From: Natronococcus pandeyae
GTDB taxonomy: Archaea; Halobacteriota; Halobacteria; Halobacteriales; Natrialbaceae
Reading direction: 5' to 3'
Length of the DNA stretch: 64,000 bases
Assembly (NCBI RefSeq): GCF_008122205.1
Contig: NZ_PHNJ01000004.1
Coordinates: 248,001 to 312,000 of the forward strand
Part shown: positions 9,714-18,976 of the stretch, piece after piece
How the letters are laid out: the number at the start of each line of letters is the position of its first letter
Numbering within the stretch: the stretch's first letter is position 1
The notes under the pieces: generated by a model
Seen by the model: the letters and a program-made list of their open reading frames with translations, nothing else
Databases searched by the model: none
What the model was told of the DNA's origin: nothing
Made by a program: the position numbers and the translations under genes

Positions 9714-9980
9714 ATGAACCCGAACGCCCTCATCTATTCCGGAGTGATCACGATCGCGATACCGGTGTCGTACCTCATGCTGGCGTTGCCGCCCTCGTTG
9801 CTGTTAGTCGCGGTGCTCGGCGTCCTTCTCATCGGCAGCGGTCTGGTTTTACGAGTCCGCGAGCGGGAACGGGGTCGCGAGGAGAGGAGACGCACCCAGC
9901 AGAACGTCACGTGTGAGCACTGTCGTTCGCTCGAGAAGCGGGGCCGTGAGAGTTGTCGCTTCTGTGGCGAGGCGCTGTAA
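9714..9980 (+). CDS. Small membrane protein with C-terminal zinc ribbon
   Basis: The 88-residue product has two hydrophobic segments (~7-27 and ~30-46), a strongly basic/acidic Arg-Glu linker (RVRERERGREERRR) and a C-terminal CEHC...CRFC zinc ribbon. The topology implies a cytoplasmic zinc ribbon tethered to the membrane. The family is known only as haloarchaeal zinc-ribbon membrane proteins. It follows the FxLYD gene in the same direction by 85 bases but need not share its promoter, since an AT-rich stretch (9691-9706) precedes it. No enzymatic residues are evident, so a scaffold or binding role is the most one can suggest. Confidence 0.75.
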   Translation: MNPNALIYSGVITIAIPVSYLMLALPPSLLLVAVLGVLLIGSGLVLRVRERERGREERRRTQQNVTCEHCRSLEKRGRESCRFCGEAL

Positions 9981-10070
9981 GTACCCGTGAGATCGTGATC
10001 TCACGTCCCGCACCGAACCGACGGTCTCCGAGTTCGCGCCCGATCGCCGACCGAATCAGGAACGTCCCCC

Positions 10071-11357
10071 TCAGTAGACGTACTCGTCGGCCATCTCCGC
10101 GGGCGTGATCACCTCGAGGTCGCCCGCCGACGCGTGTTCCTCGAGGGAGGCGAGCGTCTCGTCGAGCGCCTCGAGTGCGGTCGGATCGTCGAGTTGGTGA
10201 AATGCGATGGTCGTGATCCCGCCCCACTCCACCGTCCAGTCGAGCAGTTCCGTCGCCTCCTCCGGGGACGAAGCGGTGGCTCTCGAACAGAGGTGCGGAT
10301 TACCCGCGTAGCCCTGGGATCGAGAGCGGCCCGCGAACGCGAGGTCGTAGTGCTCTTTGACGAGTTCGTACGATTCCTCGGTGTACCGGGAGGCGGGAAA
10401 CGCGAAGAAGCGGGCACCATCTTCGTAGCCTTCGCCGGAGAGCCAGTCGATCGGATCGACGATGACGTCTTCTAACCGGTCCGAATCGACGTTTCCGAGT
10501 GGCATGCCGGTAGCCGGCTGCGCACCGATCGTCCAGTTCGCGGCGGCGAGTTCGTCGAGTTGGTCGCGCGTGAGCCGGTCGCCCTCGACGGCGGGATCGG
10601 ACCGGAGTCGGCCGGTCGGTACGAACGCGGTTGCCGGGAAGTCGTACTCCTCGAGGCGCGACAGCGCCTCCGTGTAGTGGGTCTCGTAGCCGCCGTGGAA
10701 CTGGAGCATCACTTTACCCGGATCGATATTGGGGACGAAGTGGAAGTCGTCGACCCACTGTTGGCCCTCGGCGTCGTCGCCGAACCAGCGGATGATCTGC
10801 AGGACGACGACCTTGCTCAGGTCCGGCTCCCCTCGCACGCGGGTAATGCCGAAGTTGGTGCGAGTCAGCGGCATATCGCCCTGAATCTGCTGGCTGTACT
10901 CGACGTAGTGGGCGTCTTCGTCCTGGAGTTGGATCCGCACTACTCCCTGGTCCGTATCGGTGGCCGTGGCGATCCCGGGTGCGACGTCTCGGACGTCGAT
11001 GGGTTCGTCCAGTTCGCGACGGATGCGGACCTGCCCGTCCGATTCCGTCGACGACGTGAGGAGCGCCGACTGCGAGCCGTCGTAGGAGCGACTCGCGTCC
11101 GCTTGCAGCGAGCCGATGTCCTGCCACGTCCACCACTCGTCGAGATCCTCGAAGTCGTCGAACGTCCCGACCAGTTCCGGATAGTCGTCCTCGTCGGAGT
11201 CGTCGGCGTCGTCAGAATCGCTGGCGGTACCGCCGGTCGACTCGTCGCTATCGCTCGAGTGCTCGTCGTTCGTGTCTGATTCCCCTGGTCCGCCGAGCTC
11301 CGTACACCCGCCGAGGGCAATCGCGACTCCCGTTGCAAGATAGGTTCGTCGATCCAT
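10071..11357 (-). CDS. Polysaccharide-deacetylase-like lipoprotein with altered active site
   Basis: The protein has 428 residues and starts MDRRTYLATGVAIALGGC, a Tat signal with lipobox. An acidic linker (~22-65) and a beta-sandwich, carbohydrate-binding-like region (~70-200) precede a NodB-like barrel (~220-428). In NodB deacetylases the first motif is T/LFDDG, whose Asp residues bind catalysis and zinc. Here the equivalent stretch reads VMLQFHGGYETH, with His-Gly in place of Asp-Asp. Later parts look conserved (FFAFPASRYTEESYELV and the C-terminal TIAFHQLDD). The fold is thus well supported, while deacetylase activity is doubtful. It may bind polysaccharide or use another chemistry at the cell surface, next to the SD-repeat proteins. 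Confidence 0.8.
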   Translation of the reverse strand: MDRRTYLATGVAIALGGCTELGGPGESDTNDEHSSDSDESTGGTASDSDDADDSDEDDYPELVGTFDDFEDLDEWWTWQDIGSLQADASRSYDGSQSALLTSSTESDGQVRIRRELDEPIDVRDVAPGIATATDTDQGVVRIQLQDEDAHYVEYSQQIQGDMPLTRTNFGITRVRGEPDLSKVVVLQIIRWFGDDAEGQQWVDDFHFVPNIDPGKVMLQFHGGYETHYTEALSRLEEYDFPATAFVPTGRLRSDPAVEGDRLTRDQLDELAAANWTIGAQPATGMPLGNVDSDRLEDVIVDPIDWLSGEGYEDGARFFAFPASRYTEESYELVKEHYDLAFAGRSRSQGYAGNPHLCSRATASSPEEATELLDWTVEWGGITTIAFHQLDDPTALEALDETLASLEEHASAGDLEVITPAEMADEYVY

Positions 11358-11660
11358 CGAAACATCGAAACTACACCCTGAACTGATGGATTGTTATGCT
11401 CTCGGTATCACGAGCGCAGCCGTCTATACTGCGACGATAATTCGAGGTGATCGGCGACCGTGATCGGCACGTCCGCCGCAGAACCGATCCTCCGACTTCG
11501 ACGATGGCCAGTCGGTCGCCGTTGGGAAGTCCAGCGATCGGCGCAGTCTCGATTCGTCGCATCGTCTCGTTCACTTGGTCAGAATGCCAGGAATGCTACA
11601 CCTACCGCTCCCCGAGTATCGCGTTTCGATAAAAAGACGATCGGCGGAAGTGTGGCTTCC
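11358..11660. other. Intergenic region, nothing identified
   Basis: About 300 bases between the deacetylase-like gene and the 3' end of SD-repeat protein 2. The plus-strand frame at 11447-11632 is Arg/Ser-rich and overlaps a minus frame of similar kind. No gene, RNA or repeat can be supported. Confidence 0.4.
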
Positions 11661-13544
11661 TCAGAGTTTGGAGACGTCGATGTCGAAGGTCCCGTCGTCG
11701 TTCTCCTCGATCGCGCCCTTCTCTCGCAGTTCGTCGTAGCTCTCGTCGGTCACGAGGAGGCGTTCGGAGACCGTTTCACAGTCCTCGTCGGACTGTTGTT
11801 CGCGGGTCGTATCCTCGGTCTCGCTCTGTGAGGTCCGCGTATCGCGGTCGCGGTCGCTGTCGTTCCGGGTCGTCTCGCGCGTGTCGAGGTCGCTATCGCT
11901 TTCGCTCAGATCGCGTTCGCTCTCGTTCGCGCTCTCACTTTCGCTCTCGCTCAGGTCCCGGTCGCTCGAGTCGGACGCGCTGTCGCGTTCGCTCTCACTG
12001 TCGCTCGCGGACTCGGACTGGAGCCGTTCGTCGGTGCCGGTATCGCTCTCGCTGTCGGCCTCGAGTTCGGACTCGCTGTCCTCGCTGCGGTCGCGCTCGC
12101 TTTCGTCGAGTTCGTCGGTGTACGTGCTGCCGTCGCGCTCGCTCTCGCTGCTCGAACTGCCGCGCTCGCTGTCGCTCGACTCGCTCGAGTCGCGCGCGCT
12201 CTCGCTGTCGGCGGCGTCGAGTTCGCTCTCGGCGTTGTCGTTGGCGGTCTCGCTGACGCTGCGGTCGCTCTCGTCGCTGCTGCTCGAGGCGCTCTCGCGA
12301 TCGCTGTCGCTGTCGTTGCTTTCGCGTTCGCTCTCGTCGCTGCTATTCTCGGAGCCCTGATCGCTCGATTCGCTGCGCTCCGCGTCGCTCTCGCTGCTCG
12401 CTTCACCGTCGCGTTCGCTTTCGGTGTTGCTGTCGTCGCTCTCGCTACTGTCGCGCTCGCTCTCGTCGGAAGCGCTCTCTTCGGCGTCGCTCTCGCTCTC
12501 GCTGAGATCGCGTTCGACCTCTTCGCGGTCGATCTCGTCGCGGGCAGTGCGGTCGCCGACGTTCTCGCTCTCGACGCGGTCGAAGCTCTCGCGGTCGGAA
12601 TCGCCGTCGAAGCTGTCCCGTTCGTCGGACTCGGAGTTCTCGTCGCTCTCGTCGCTCTCGCTGCTCTCGCTCTCGCTTTCGCCGCGTTCGCTCTCGTCGC
12701 GGTCGGAGTCGTGTTCCGACCGTTCGCTGTCGCTGCTGTCGCGCTCGCTCTCGTCGCGGTCGCTCGAGTCGGACGCGCTGTCGCGTTCGCTTTCGGCGGA
12801 GTCGCTCGAGTCGGACTCGCTCTCGTCGAGATCGGTCCGATCGTTGTCGACGTCGCTCTCGCTGGCGTCGCGCTCGCTCTCGCTCGAGTCGCTGTCGCTC
12901 GAACTGGCCTCGTCGTCGCGTTCGCTCGAGTCGCTCTCGGTTTCGTCGTACGTGCTGTCGTTGTCGTTGCGTTCGCTCTCGCTTTGGGTACTGTCGCTCT
13001 CGCTTTCGCTGTCGGACGCGTCGCTCGAGTCACGTTCGCTCTCGCGGTCGTCCTGGGTGTTCTCGATGTCTCTGTCGTCGACCTCGCTCTCCGACCGGTC
13101 GGTGTCGCTTTCGTCGACGGTGCTCGCGTCGCGCTCGCTGTAGCTATCGCGCTGTTCGTCCCGGTCGTTCACCTCCGAATCGACCCGGTCGCTGTCGCTC
13201 GCGCTCTCACTCGCGCTGTCGCGGTCACTGCGTTCGCTCTCCGAGAGATCGCTGTCGCTCGCGCTCGCACTCGCGCTATCGCTTTCACTCAGGTCGCGCT
13301 CGCTATCGCTCTCGCTGTGATCGAGGTTCCCGCGCTCCCGATCACTCTCGCTCTCGCTATCTCGTTCGTCGAGGTCGTTTTCGTACGCGATAACCTCGTC
13401 CGTCTGTTCGCTCACATCACATCGCTCGTCGTCCAGGGTGTAGACGACAACGTGATCATCGGGGCCGACGACGCCACCCGCACCGATCGCACCGGCCAAC
13501 ACGATGAGGGCGATGGCTGTGATTATGCCAAATTCGTGTATCAT
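11661..13544 (-). CDS. Ser/Asp-repeat surface protein 2
   Basis: The protein has 627 residues and is a paralogue of the one at 6643. It shares the N-terminal membrane segment (GIITAIALIVLAGAIGAGGV), a Cys shortly after it (DDERCDVSEQ), the ~530-residue SD/SE/RD repeat, and one Cys after the repeat (SDEDCETVSE). Unlike paralogue 1 it ends in a small ordinary-looking domain containing LLVTDESYDELREKGAIEEN and FDIDVSKL. In-register matches outside pure repeats (VNDRDEQRDS, DIEN.QDDRES, DRESFDRVES) show descent from one ancestor. The tract is richer in Arg and Glu than paralogue 1 and poorer in Asn. Localisation at the cell surface is inferred from the N-terminal segment. Function is unknown, with a spacer, adhesin stalk or cation-binding coat all possible. 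Confidence 0.85.
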   Translation of the reverse strand: MIHEFGIITAIALIVLAGAIGAGGVVGPDDHVVVYTLDDERCDVSEQTDEVIAYENDLDERDSESESDRERGNLDHSESDSERDLSESDSASASASDSDLSESERSDRDSASESASDSDRVDSEVNDRDEQRDSYSERDASTVDESDTDRSESEVDDRDIENTQDDRESERDSSDASDSESESDSTQSESERNDNDSTYDETESDSSERDDEASSSDSDSSESERDASESDVDNDRTDLDESESDSSDSAESERDSASDSSDRDESERDSSDSERSEHDSDRDESERGESESESSESDESDENSESDERDSFDGDSDRESFDRVESENVGDRTARDEIDREEVERDLSESESDAEESASDESERDSSESDDSNTESERDGEASSESDAERSESSDQGSENSSDESERESNDSDSDRESASSSSDESDRSVSETANDNAESELDAADSESARDSSESSDSERGSSSSESERDGSTYTDELDESERDRSEDSESELEADSESDTGTDERLQSESASDSESERDSASDSSDRDLSESESESANESERDLSESDSDLDTRETTRNDSDRDRDTRTSQSETEDTTREQQSDEDCETVSERLLVTDESYDELREKGAIEENDDGTFDIDVSKL

Positions 13545-13859
13545 TTCCTGTTCGTAGCCTCATCTGGGTAGACTGCTCTCTCGGGCAGCTTACCCCATTC
13601 TCCGCCCGGTGCGCTCAAGAACGGGCGACGAAATCTGGGGAAGAAACGGGACGGTTCTCGCTATTTGACGGCGATCGGCGCCCGTTTTTGGAGCAGTTGT
13701 CGTCCCCGCGATTGGCTCCAAACCACTTTATAATAGACCGCGCGTCGGGCGCCGACGTAGACCGAGATCGACGGTGAGCGAAGAATCGGGAATCATCGTC
13801 TCCGTTTTTCGTCTCCCGTTGATGTCCGTTCGAGCAGTGACTCTTCGTATCGAACAGCG
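13545..13859. other. Divergent intergenic region
   Basis: This 315-base stretch separates SD-repeat protein 2 (minus) from the zinc-finger membrane protein (plus). It contains an AT-rich run near 13725-13737 (ccactttataatag) that is a plausible TATA element, but the distance to either start is long. No further gene is seen. Confidence 0.4.
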
Positions 13860-14465
13860 ATGACGAAAACATGCCCCTACTGCAGTACTTCGGTAGCCGA
13901 AGACGAGTACGTAACGCACCTCGAGCGCGCGCACAGTGACGAACTCCACGGACTCGACCGACGGCTCGTCGACGAGCGCAAGCGAGCGTCCGCGCCGCGA
14001 AATTTCAAACCGTACGTGCTCGGCATCGCCGTTCTCGTCCTGTTCGCCGTCGCGTACCTGGCAATTTTCGTGACGCCCGCGCCGGTGGCGAACGCCGCCG
14101 TCCAACAACCTGCGACGGATGCACAGACACACATTCACGGCGATATCGTCGTCCAGTACGACGACACGGTCGTCGACTTCGACGACGTCCAGTACATCGA
14201 GCAGGACGGCTGCTTCCACTTCCACGCCCACGACAACGCCGAGATGTGGCACGTCCACTGCGAGAACGTGACCCTCGAGTACGCGATGATGACGCTCGGA
14301 ATGGACGTCTCGGAGGACACCCTCGTCGTCGACGGCGAGCGGTTCACGACCGACGACGACGGAACGACCGTCTCCGTCACCGTCGACGGCGAACCGGTCG
14401 ATCCGGAACAGTACGTGCTCCAGGACGGTGACGACGTTCGAATCGTCGTCGAAACCGACGAATAG
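13860..14465 (+). CDS. Membrane-anchored protein with N-terminal zinc finger and His-rich outer domain
   Basis: The 201-residue product begins with a C2H2-like finger (CPYCSTSVAEDEYVTHLERAH), presumably cytoplasmic. A single membrane segment follows (~43-65, VLGIAVLVLFAVAYLAIFV), then an external domain of ~130 residues. The outer domain carries a His cluster (HIHGDI, CFHFHAHDNAEMWHVHCENV) that could bind copper, zinc or another metal, and it ends in a beta-rich stretch. Homologous proteins occur in haloarchaea without assigned function. The combination suggests sensing or handling of metal at the membrane, which is inference. It stands alone, ~200 bases before the second Bat-type regulator, so joint regulation is possible but not shown. 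Confidence 0.75.
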   Translation: MTKTCPYCSTSVAEDEYVTHLERAHSDELHGLDRRLVDERKRASAPRNFKPYVLGIAVLVLFAVAYLAIFVTPAPVANAAVQQPATDAQTHIHGDIVVQYDDTVVDFDDVQYIEQDGCFHFHAHDNAEMWHVHCENVTLEYAMMTLGMDVSEDTLVVDGERFTTDDDGTTVSVTVDGEPVDPEQYVLQDGDDVRIVVETDE

Positions 14466-14671
14466 TCTCCGTTCCGGCGACCCTAACAGGGGCGAACGCG
14501 AGACGGAATCGTCACGGCTGACGAACGGAGTACGTTACAAATATCGGTAACGAAAAAACGCGAGCCGGCGGTTTTGCGAGTTCGAACGACTGTTCCCGAA
14601 TAAATTATCACCAAAATAATGTAACGATAGTCACACGTTTATGAACTGTGAGAGCCTTCTATTCACTGACT

Positions 14672-17600
14672 ATGGTAGACATTCACACACGCCTTGCCGA
14701 CCCGTTCTTCAACGACGTGGTTGCTACCGTCACCGACGGCGTCGTTTTACTGGATAGTGACGGGACGATCGTTTTTGCGAATCCGCACGTTACTGAACTT
14801 CTGGGATACGAATCCGAAGCGTTGCTCGAACAGCCGATCGCGACTCTCTTTCCGAACCGTGGGTCTGCCCCACTGGAGACGATTCGCAAACAGGCGGCGT
14901 CGAGCACCGACCAGCGTCCTCGTGGCGTCGAGTGCTCGCTCGTCCACGAGTCCGGCGAGAAGATTCCGGTCGCTCTCACCGCCGCAGAAGTCGACGACGA
15001 GCGGAACCAGTATCTCGCCGTGACGTTTCAGGTCACTGGTAACCGCACAACGGGCGACCGAACGCCACAGCAGACCGATTCCCGTACCGCGACGAAAATC
15101 GAGATCGACGGCCGTCCGTCCGTCTTCGAAATCGCCCACGATGACTTCGAACAGGAGGTCTACGAGGCACAACTCGAGGCGCTCTCCGACGCGAGTCGGA
15201 AACTGTACACCGCCAGTACGAAAACGGCTGTCGCACAGATTTCCGTGGAGCTCGTCCAGACGATTCTCGGTCGGTCGTACGCGGCGGTGTGGCTGTGCGA
15301 GCGGGACGAGGAGGTGCTCGAACCTGCGGCCGCGAGTAGTCCGGTCGTCTCGTCGGCGACTGACGACAGTGCCGTGACCGCCATCGCACCGATTCGCTCG
15401 GGCACGATCGAGATGGAGATCTTCCGGGACGGCGACGAGCAGCTCATCGACGGCTACCACGAGATCGATCGGCCGGCACATCCCGAAATCGGGCTCGAGA
15501 AACGACTCGTCGTCCCGCTCGGGGAGTACGGTCTGTTGACTGTCGGGTCGACCGGCGACGATACGATCGACGATTCGCTCCGAAACCTCGTCGACACCCT
15601 TGCGTCGACGATCCTGGCTGCGTTCGATCGCCTCGCCGCCGAAGCGGCGATTCGACACCGCTCGGCGGCGATGGAATCTTCGATGGACGGAATCGGGATC
15701 TCCGACGACCGTGGTGTATTTCGCTACGTAAACCGTGCACTCGCCGACCTGCACGGCTACGACGACCCCGCGGAACTCGTCGGCACGTCGTGGCAAGTCC
15801 TGTTTCCGGACGGCGAAGTCGAGCGCCTCGAACGGGAGGTTATGCCGGTCGTTCTGGAGGAGGGGTCCTGGCGCGGTGAAGCCCTCGGCGAGCGTGCGGA
15901 CGGCTCGCAGTTCCATCAGGAACACTCGCTCACGCTCCTCGAGGACGGGATCGTCTGCGTTACCCGCGACGTTACCGAGCGGAAATCGTGGGAACAACAA
16001 CTCGAGGGGCTCAACGAGATCGCCCGCGAGCTGATGAGCGGGGAGACGCGCGACGAAATCGGCCAGATCGGCGTCGAGGCGGTCGAGAACGTCCTCGACT
16101 TCGAGATCGCGTGCGTTCGACTCTTCGACCGGGACGCGAACCGCCTCAGGTGCGTCGCCCTGACCGAGGGGGGACAAACACTTCTCGAGACCCGCGCCGC
16201 CTACGACCTGGAGGGAACGCTCGCCGGACGCGCGTTCCGAAACGACGAGACGCTGGTCAACGTGATTCCGGAGACCGACCTGTCCGAACCTGCATCGGTT
16301 TTCGAGAACTCGAGCCTCCACGTTCCGATCGGTTCCTACGGTGTGCTCAGCGTTCTCGTCCGGGACGACGAAGCCTTCGACGGCAGCGACGTCCACCTCA
16401 CGGAGATGCTGGCGATGGCCATCGGTGCGGCGCTCGCGCGGGCCGATCGAACGCGCCTGCTCCGGACACAGGAACGGGAACTGCGCCAGCAGCACGACCA
16501 ACTCGAGACGCTGAACCGAATCAACGCCGTCAACAACGAGATCAGTACCGGTCTGATAGCGGCGACGACCCGCGAGGAACTCGATCGAACGATCTGTGAA
16601 CACCTGGTGGAGTCGGATTTCTACCGGAGCGCCTGGATCGGTCGAATCGAAGGGAGCGGAGATCGGATCGGGATGGCCATCGGTGTCGGCATCGAAGACA
16701 GCTACCTCGACGCGGTCACGAAAACACCGCTCTCGAGAATCGCCGGCGGGACCGTCGAACGAGCGATCGAAACCGCGGAGATGCAGGTCGTCCGCCAGTA
16801 CCACGTCACGGACATCAACGGGACGGGCGAGTCCGACGAGGACGTGGAGGCGATCGCGGCGATTCCACTCATGTACGGCGAGCGCACGGTCGGCGTCCTC
16901 GTCGTCAACAGCGTCCGCGACGATGTCTTCTGTGAGGACGCGATCGCCGGATTCGAATCGCTCGGCAAGATCGTCGGCTTCGCGAAGAACGCGATCAAAA
17001 GCCGGGAACTGCTCCTCTCGGATTCGATCGTCGAACTCGAGTTCATCCTGTCTGATCCCAGCGTGTTCTACGTGCAGGTGTCGGCGGAACTCGACTGCCG
17101 CTGCGAGTTCCAGCGCGCGGTCCCCATCGAGAACGGCCGGATCATCACCTACGACGTGATCTCCGGTGCCGAGCCCGCCGACGTTCTCGAGGTCGCGGAG
17201 GACACACCCAACATCGAACGCGCTCGCGTGGTCTCGAAACAGGACGGGAGATTCGTCCTCCAGACGGTTACGTCGCGGTCGATGGTTCGGTTCGGACTCG
17301 AGATGGGGACGACGGTCCGCTCCGCAGTGGCGGAAAACGGTGAGGGGACGGTTATCGTCGAAGCGCCGCAAACGGCGGACGTCCGCGAGATCGTCACGGC
17401 GTTCCAGCGCGAGTTCGACTCGCTCGAACTCGTCGCGAAGCGCGACCGCGAACACCCGGTGACGACCGCGGACACGTTCCGCGAGTCGGTCGCGAACCGG
17501 CTCACGGAAAAGCAACGCGCAGCGCTCGAGTCGGCGTACTTCGCCGGCTACTACGACTGGCCGCGGAAGATCACCGCGGAGGAACTCGCCGACTCCCTCG

Positions 17601-17683
17601 GCGTCTCCTCGTCGACGCTCCACCAGCACCTTCGGCGGGGCAACTGGTGTCTGTTATCTACGTTCTTCGAGGACTCGGCGTAA
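14672..17683 (+). CDS. Bat-type multidomain sensor and transcription regulator (PAS-GAF-PAS-GAF-GAF-HTH_10)
   Basis: The protein has 1003 residues. Its domains run PAS (~8-125), GAF (~150-310), PAS (~330-440, with GDP-like SMDGIGISDDRGVFRYVN), GAF (~445-595), GAF (~610-760), the Bat/HTH_10-associated domain (~770-930) and HTH_10 (~940-1000, LTEKQRAALESAYFAGYYDW...SSSTLHQHLRRGNW). It lacks the receiver domain of the 1512 regulator but shares its C-terminal half. I placed the start at MVDIHTRLADPF, since the GTG eight codons earlier adds nothing recognisable. It is cytoplasmic, with no membrane segment. Members of this family activate transcription in response to signals perceived by PAS and GAF modules, but the signal and targets here are unknown. 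The SD-repeat and exported-protein block between the two regulators is a candidate target. Confidence 0.9.
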   Translation: MVDIHTRLADPFFNDVVATVTDGVVLLDSDGTIVFANPHVTELLGYESEALLEQPIATLFPNRGSAPLETIRKQAASSTDQRPRGVECSLVHESGEKIPVALTAAEVDDERNQYLAVTFQVTGNRTTGDRTPQQTDSRTATKIEIDGRPSVFEIAHDDFEQEVYEAQLEALSDASRKLYTASTKTAVAQISVELVQTILGRSYAAVWLCERDEEVLEPAAASSPVVSSATDDSAVTAIAPIRSGTIEMEIFRDGDEQLIDGYHEIDRPAHPEIGLEKRLVVPLGEYGLLTVGSTGDDTIDDSLRNLVDTLASTILAAFDRLAAEAAIRHRSAAMESSMDGIGISDDRGVFRYVNRALADLHGYDDPAELVGTSWQVLFPDGEVERLEREVMPVVLEEGSWRGEALGERADGSQFHQEHSLTLLEDGIVCVTRDVTERKSWEQQLEGLNEIARELMSGETRDEIGQIGVEAVENVLDFEIACVRLFDRDANRLRCVALTEGGQTLLETRAAYDLEGTLAGRAFRNDETLVNVIPETDLSEPASVFENSSLHVPIGSYGVLSVLVRDDEAFDGSDVHLTEMLAMAIGAALARADRTRLLRTQERELRQQHDQLETLNRINAVNNEISTGLIAATTREELDRTICEHLVESDFYRSAWIGRIEGSGDRIGMAIGVGIEDSYLDAVTKTPLSRIAGGTVERAIETAEMQVVRQYHVTDINGTGESDEDVEAIAAIPLMYGERTVGVLVVNSVRDDVFCEDAIAGFESLGKIVGFAKNAIKSRELLLSDSIVELEFILSDPSVFYVQVSAELDCRCEFQRAVPIENGRIITYDVISGAEPADVLEVAEDTPNIERARVVSKQDGRFVLQTVTSRSMVRFGLEMGTTVRSAVAENGEGTVIVEAPQTADVREIVTAFQREFDSLELVAKRDREHPVTTADTFRESVANRLTEKQRAALESAYFAGYYDWPRKITAEELADSLGVSSSTLHQHLRRGNWCLLSTFFEDSA

Positions 17684-18021
17684 CCGATCGACACGCGCTC
17701 GAGCGGGACATGTCCCTGATTCCTTCGTATTCGAAACAGATCCGAAACCGTCGCTAGACGCCCCCGAAGCATTAAGACGGTATCTCGCGACAGGGATGTC
17801 TACGATTCCATGCTATCGTCGAGCACTTCCCGGACTCTCGGTGTTTCCGTGTTCAGGCGCCGGTCCAGTGCGGTGAATCCGCGACGAGGACAGACCACGA
17901 AATCACCTCCTTTTGGATCGCTACAGTTCGACGCGATTCGATCCCTTGACTCTCTCGCCAGGGACATCGGTGAGACGTCGAACGCAACCGAACTACTGCT
18001 ACCGGTTGCGAAGTCGATGAA
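17684..18021. other. Intergenic region with only doubtful short frames
   Basis: Two overlapping frames of about 70-76 codons, one on each strand, cross this 338-base region. Neither has a recognisable motif. A perfect anti-16S complement (GGAGGTGAT on the minus strand near 17905) sits inside one of them without a start codon at a proper distance. I treat the region as noncoding. Confidence 0.4.
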
Positions 18022-18825
18022 ATGATTCACAAGTTCCTCAAGACGCTCTCAGAGAAAGGGGCCCTCAGGACACTGTCGATCGCGCACAGGTTCGTGAGAC
18101 GCCGGCTAATAAAACATCTGACCATTGGGTTCGTTCCGCTCCCGGTCGTCTACTATTACTACGAACTCCGGTCGAGAGTGTTTCCCACGGTAAGCGACGC
18201 AAATCCCCTCAATCTCGTCATGGTCGATCCCAACGAAATACGGTACTACGACACCGAGAACCACGCTCCCGGCGAAATCGTCGAAGAAGATTGGGAACTG
18301 CTCGAGATGAATCAACGGACGTTCTACAGGTCGTTCTACAGACACTTCGAGCGCGGCATCGACTGGGAGCAGACGGAACTGTATCGGACCTACTCCGATG
18401 CGCTACAGGGAGATTCCGTTCCATACCACCGGTGTAAGACGGCGGACGAACTTCGCGCGTATTTCGATCATATCGACGAGCTGTACGACAAAATACACGA
18501 GGAAGGATTCAAATCACAGCAGGAACTCTTCAGAGAAGAGAAAAAAAGCGCGATCGAACACTGTTACGACACGGTTCACCCAGCGCTGAACGAGGTGGGT
18601 GTGAGCGTGTACAAGAACGGCGAACTCTCGAAGACGTCCTACGGGAGGCATCGACTGGTCATCGCGCAACTCGCTGGAATCGAAGAGATACCGGTGATGA
18701 TCCGCGGACGACACGTCGAGTGGCAAGACCTGAGAGACGAACTTCGGAAGACGAACTTCTCGCCTAATCGGAGCGACGTGATCGAACGGTACGCCGATCA
18801 CCCCGACCTCCGTAATCTCTTCTGA
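18022..18825 (+). CDS. ParB/sulfiredoxin-fold-like protein of the glycan island, paralogue 1
   Basis: This 267-residue protein is one of four related proteins in the window. A basic, aromatic N-terminal region (~10-55, rich in Arg/Tyr) may lie on the membrane. The middle has MVDPNEIRYYD, which resembles the first strand of ParB-like domains, and a Trp-Glu motif (EEDWELLEMN). The C-terminal part carries the family core NGELSKTSYGRHRLVIAQLA followed by IEEIPVMIRGRHVEW, matching the G-x-H/R-R and IPV pattern of the ParB/sulfiredoxin superfamily. It ends ADHPDLRNLF. Some members of that superfamily bind nucleotide and act as kinases or NTPases (SerK/SbnI, ParB CTPase). The role here is unknown, but its neighbours make surface glycans. 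Confidence 0.7.
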   Translation: MIHKFLKTLSEKGALRTLSIAHRFVRRRLIKHLTIGFVPLPVVYYYYELRSRVFPTVSDANPLNLVMVDPNEIRYYDTENHAPGEIVEEDWELLEMNQRTFYRSFYRHFERGIDWEQTELYRTYSDALQGDSVPYHRCKTADELRAYFDHIDELYDKIHEEGFKSQQELFREEKKSAIEHCYDTVHPALNEVGVSVYKNGELSKTSYGRHRLVIAQLAGIEEIPVMIRGRHVEWQDLRDELRKTNFSPNRSDVIERYADHPDLRNLF

Positions 18826-18976
18826 CGAACACCTAATCTCGTCGCTGTCGAACAAAAATACCGTATTCGTCACAGCCGTCGCCCCGTCCTATCGATCAGA
18901 GACCTCGTTCCGACGGTGGACCTTTGGCCCACGTTCTGCCCGTGAACCGCCGGTGTACGAGTGTCCTGTGGTCGGG

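Noticed and set aside
14747-17629. A 960-codon minus-strand frame opposite the second Bat-type regulator
   Set aside because: Antisense shadow of the regulator, whose PAS, GAF, Bat and HTH_10 domains are clear on the plus strand.
17810-18025. Overlapping 71- and 76-codon frames upstream of the first ParB-like gene
   Set aside because: Neither has a motif, signal or sound start, and each is the other's antisense.
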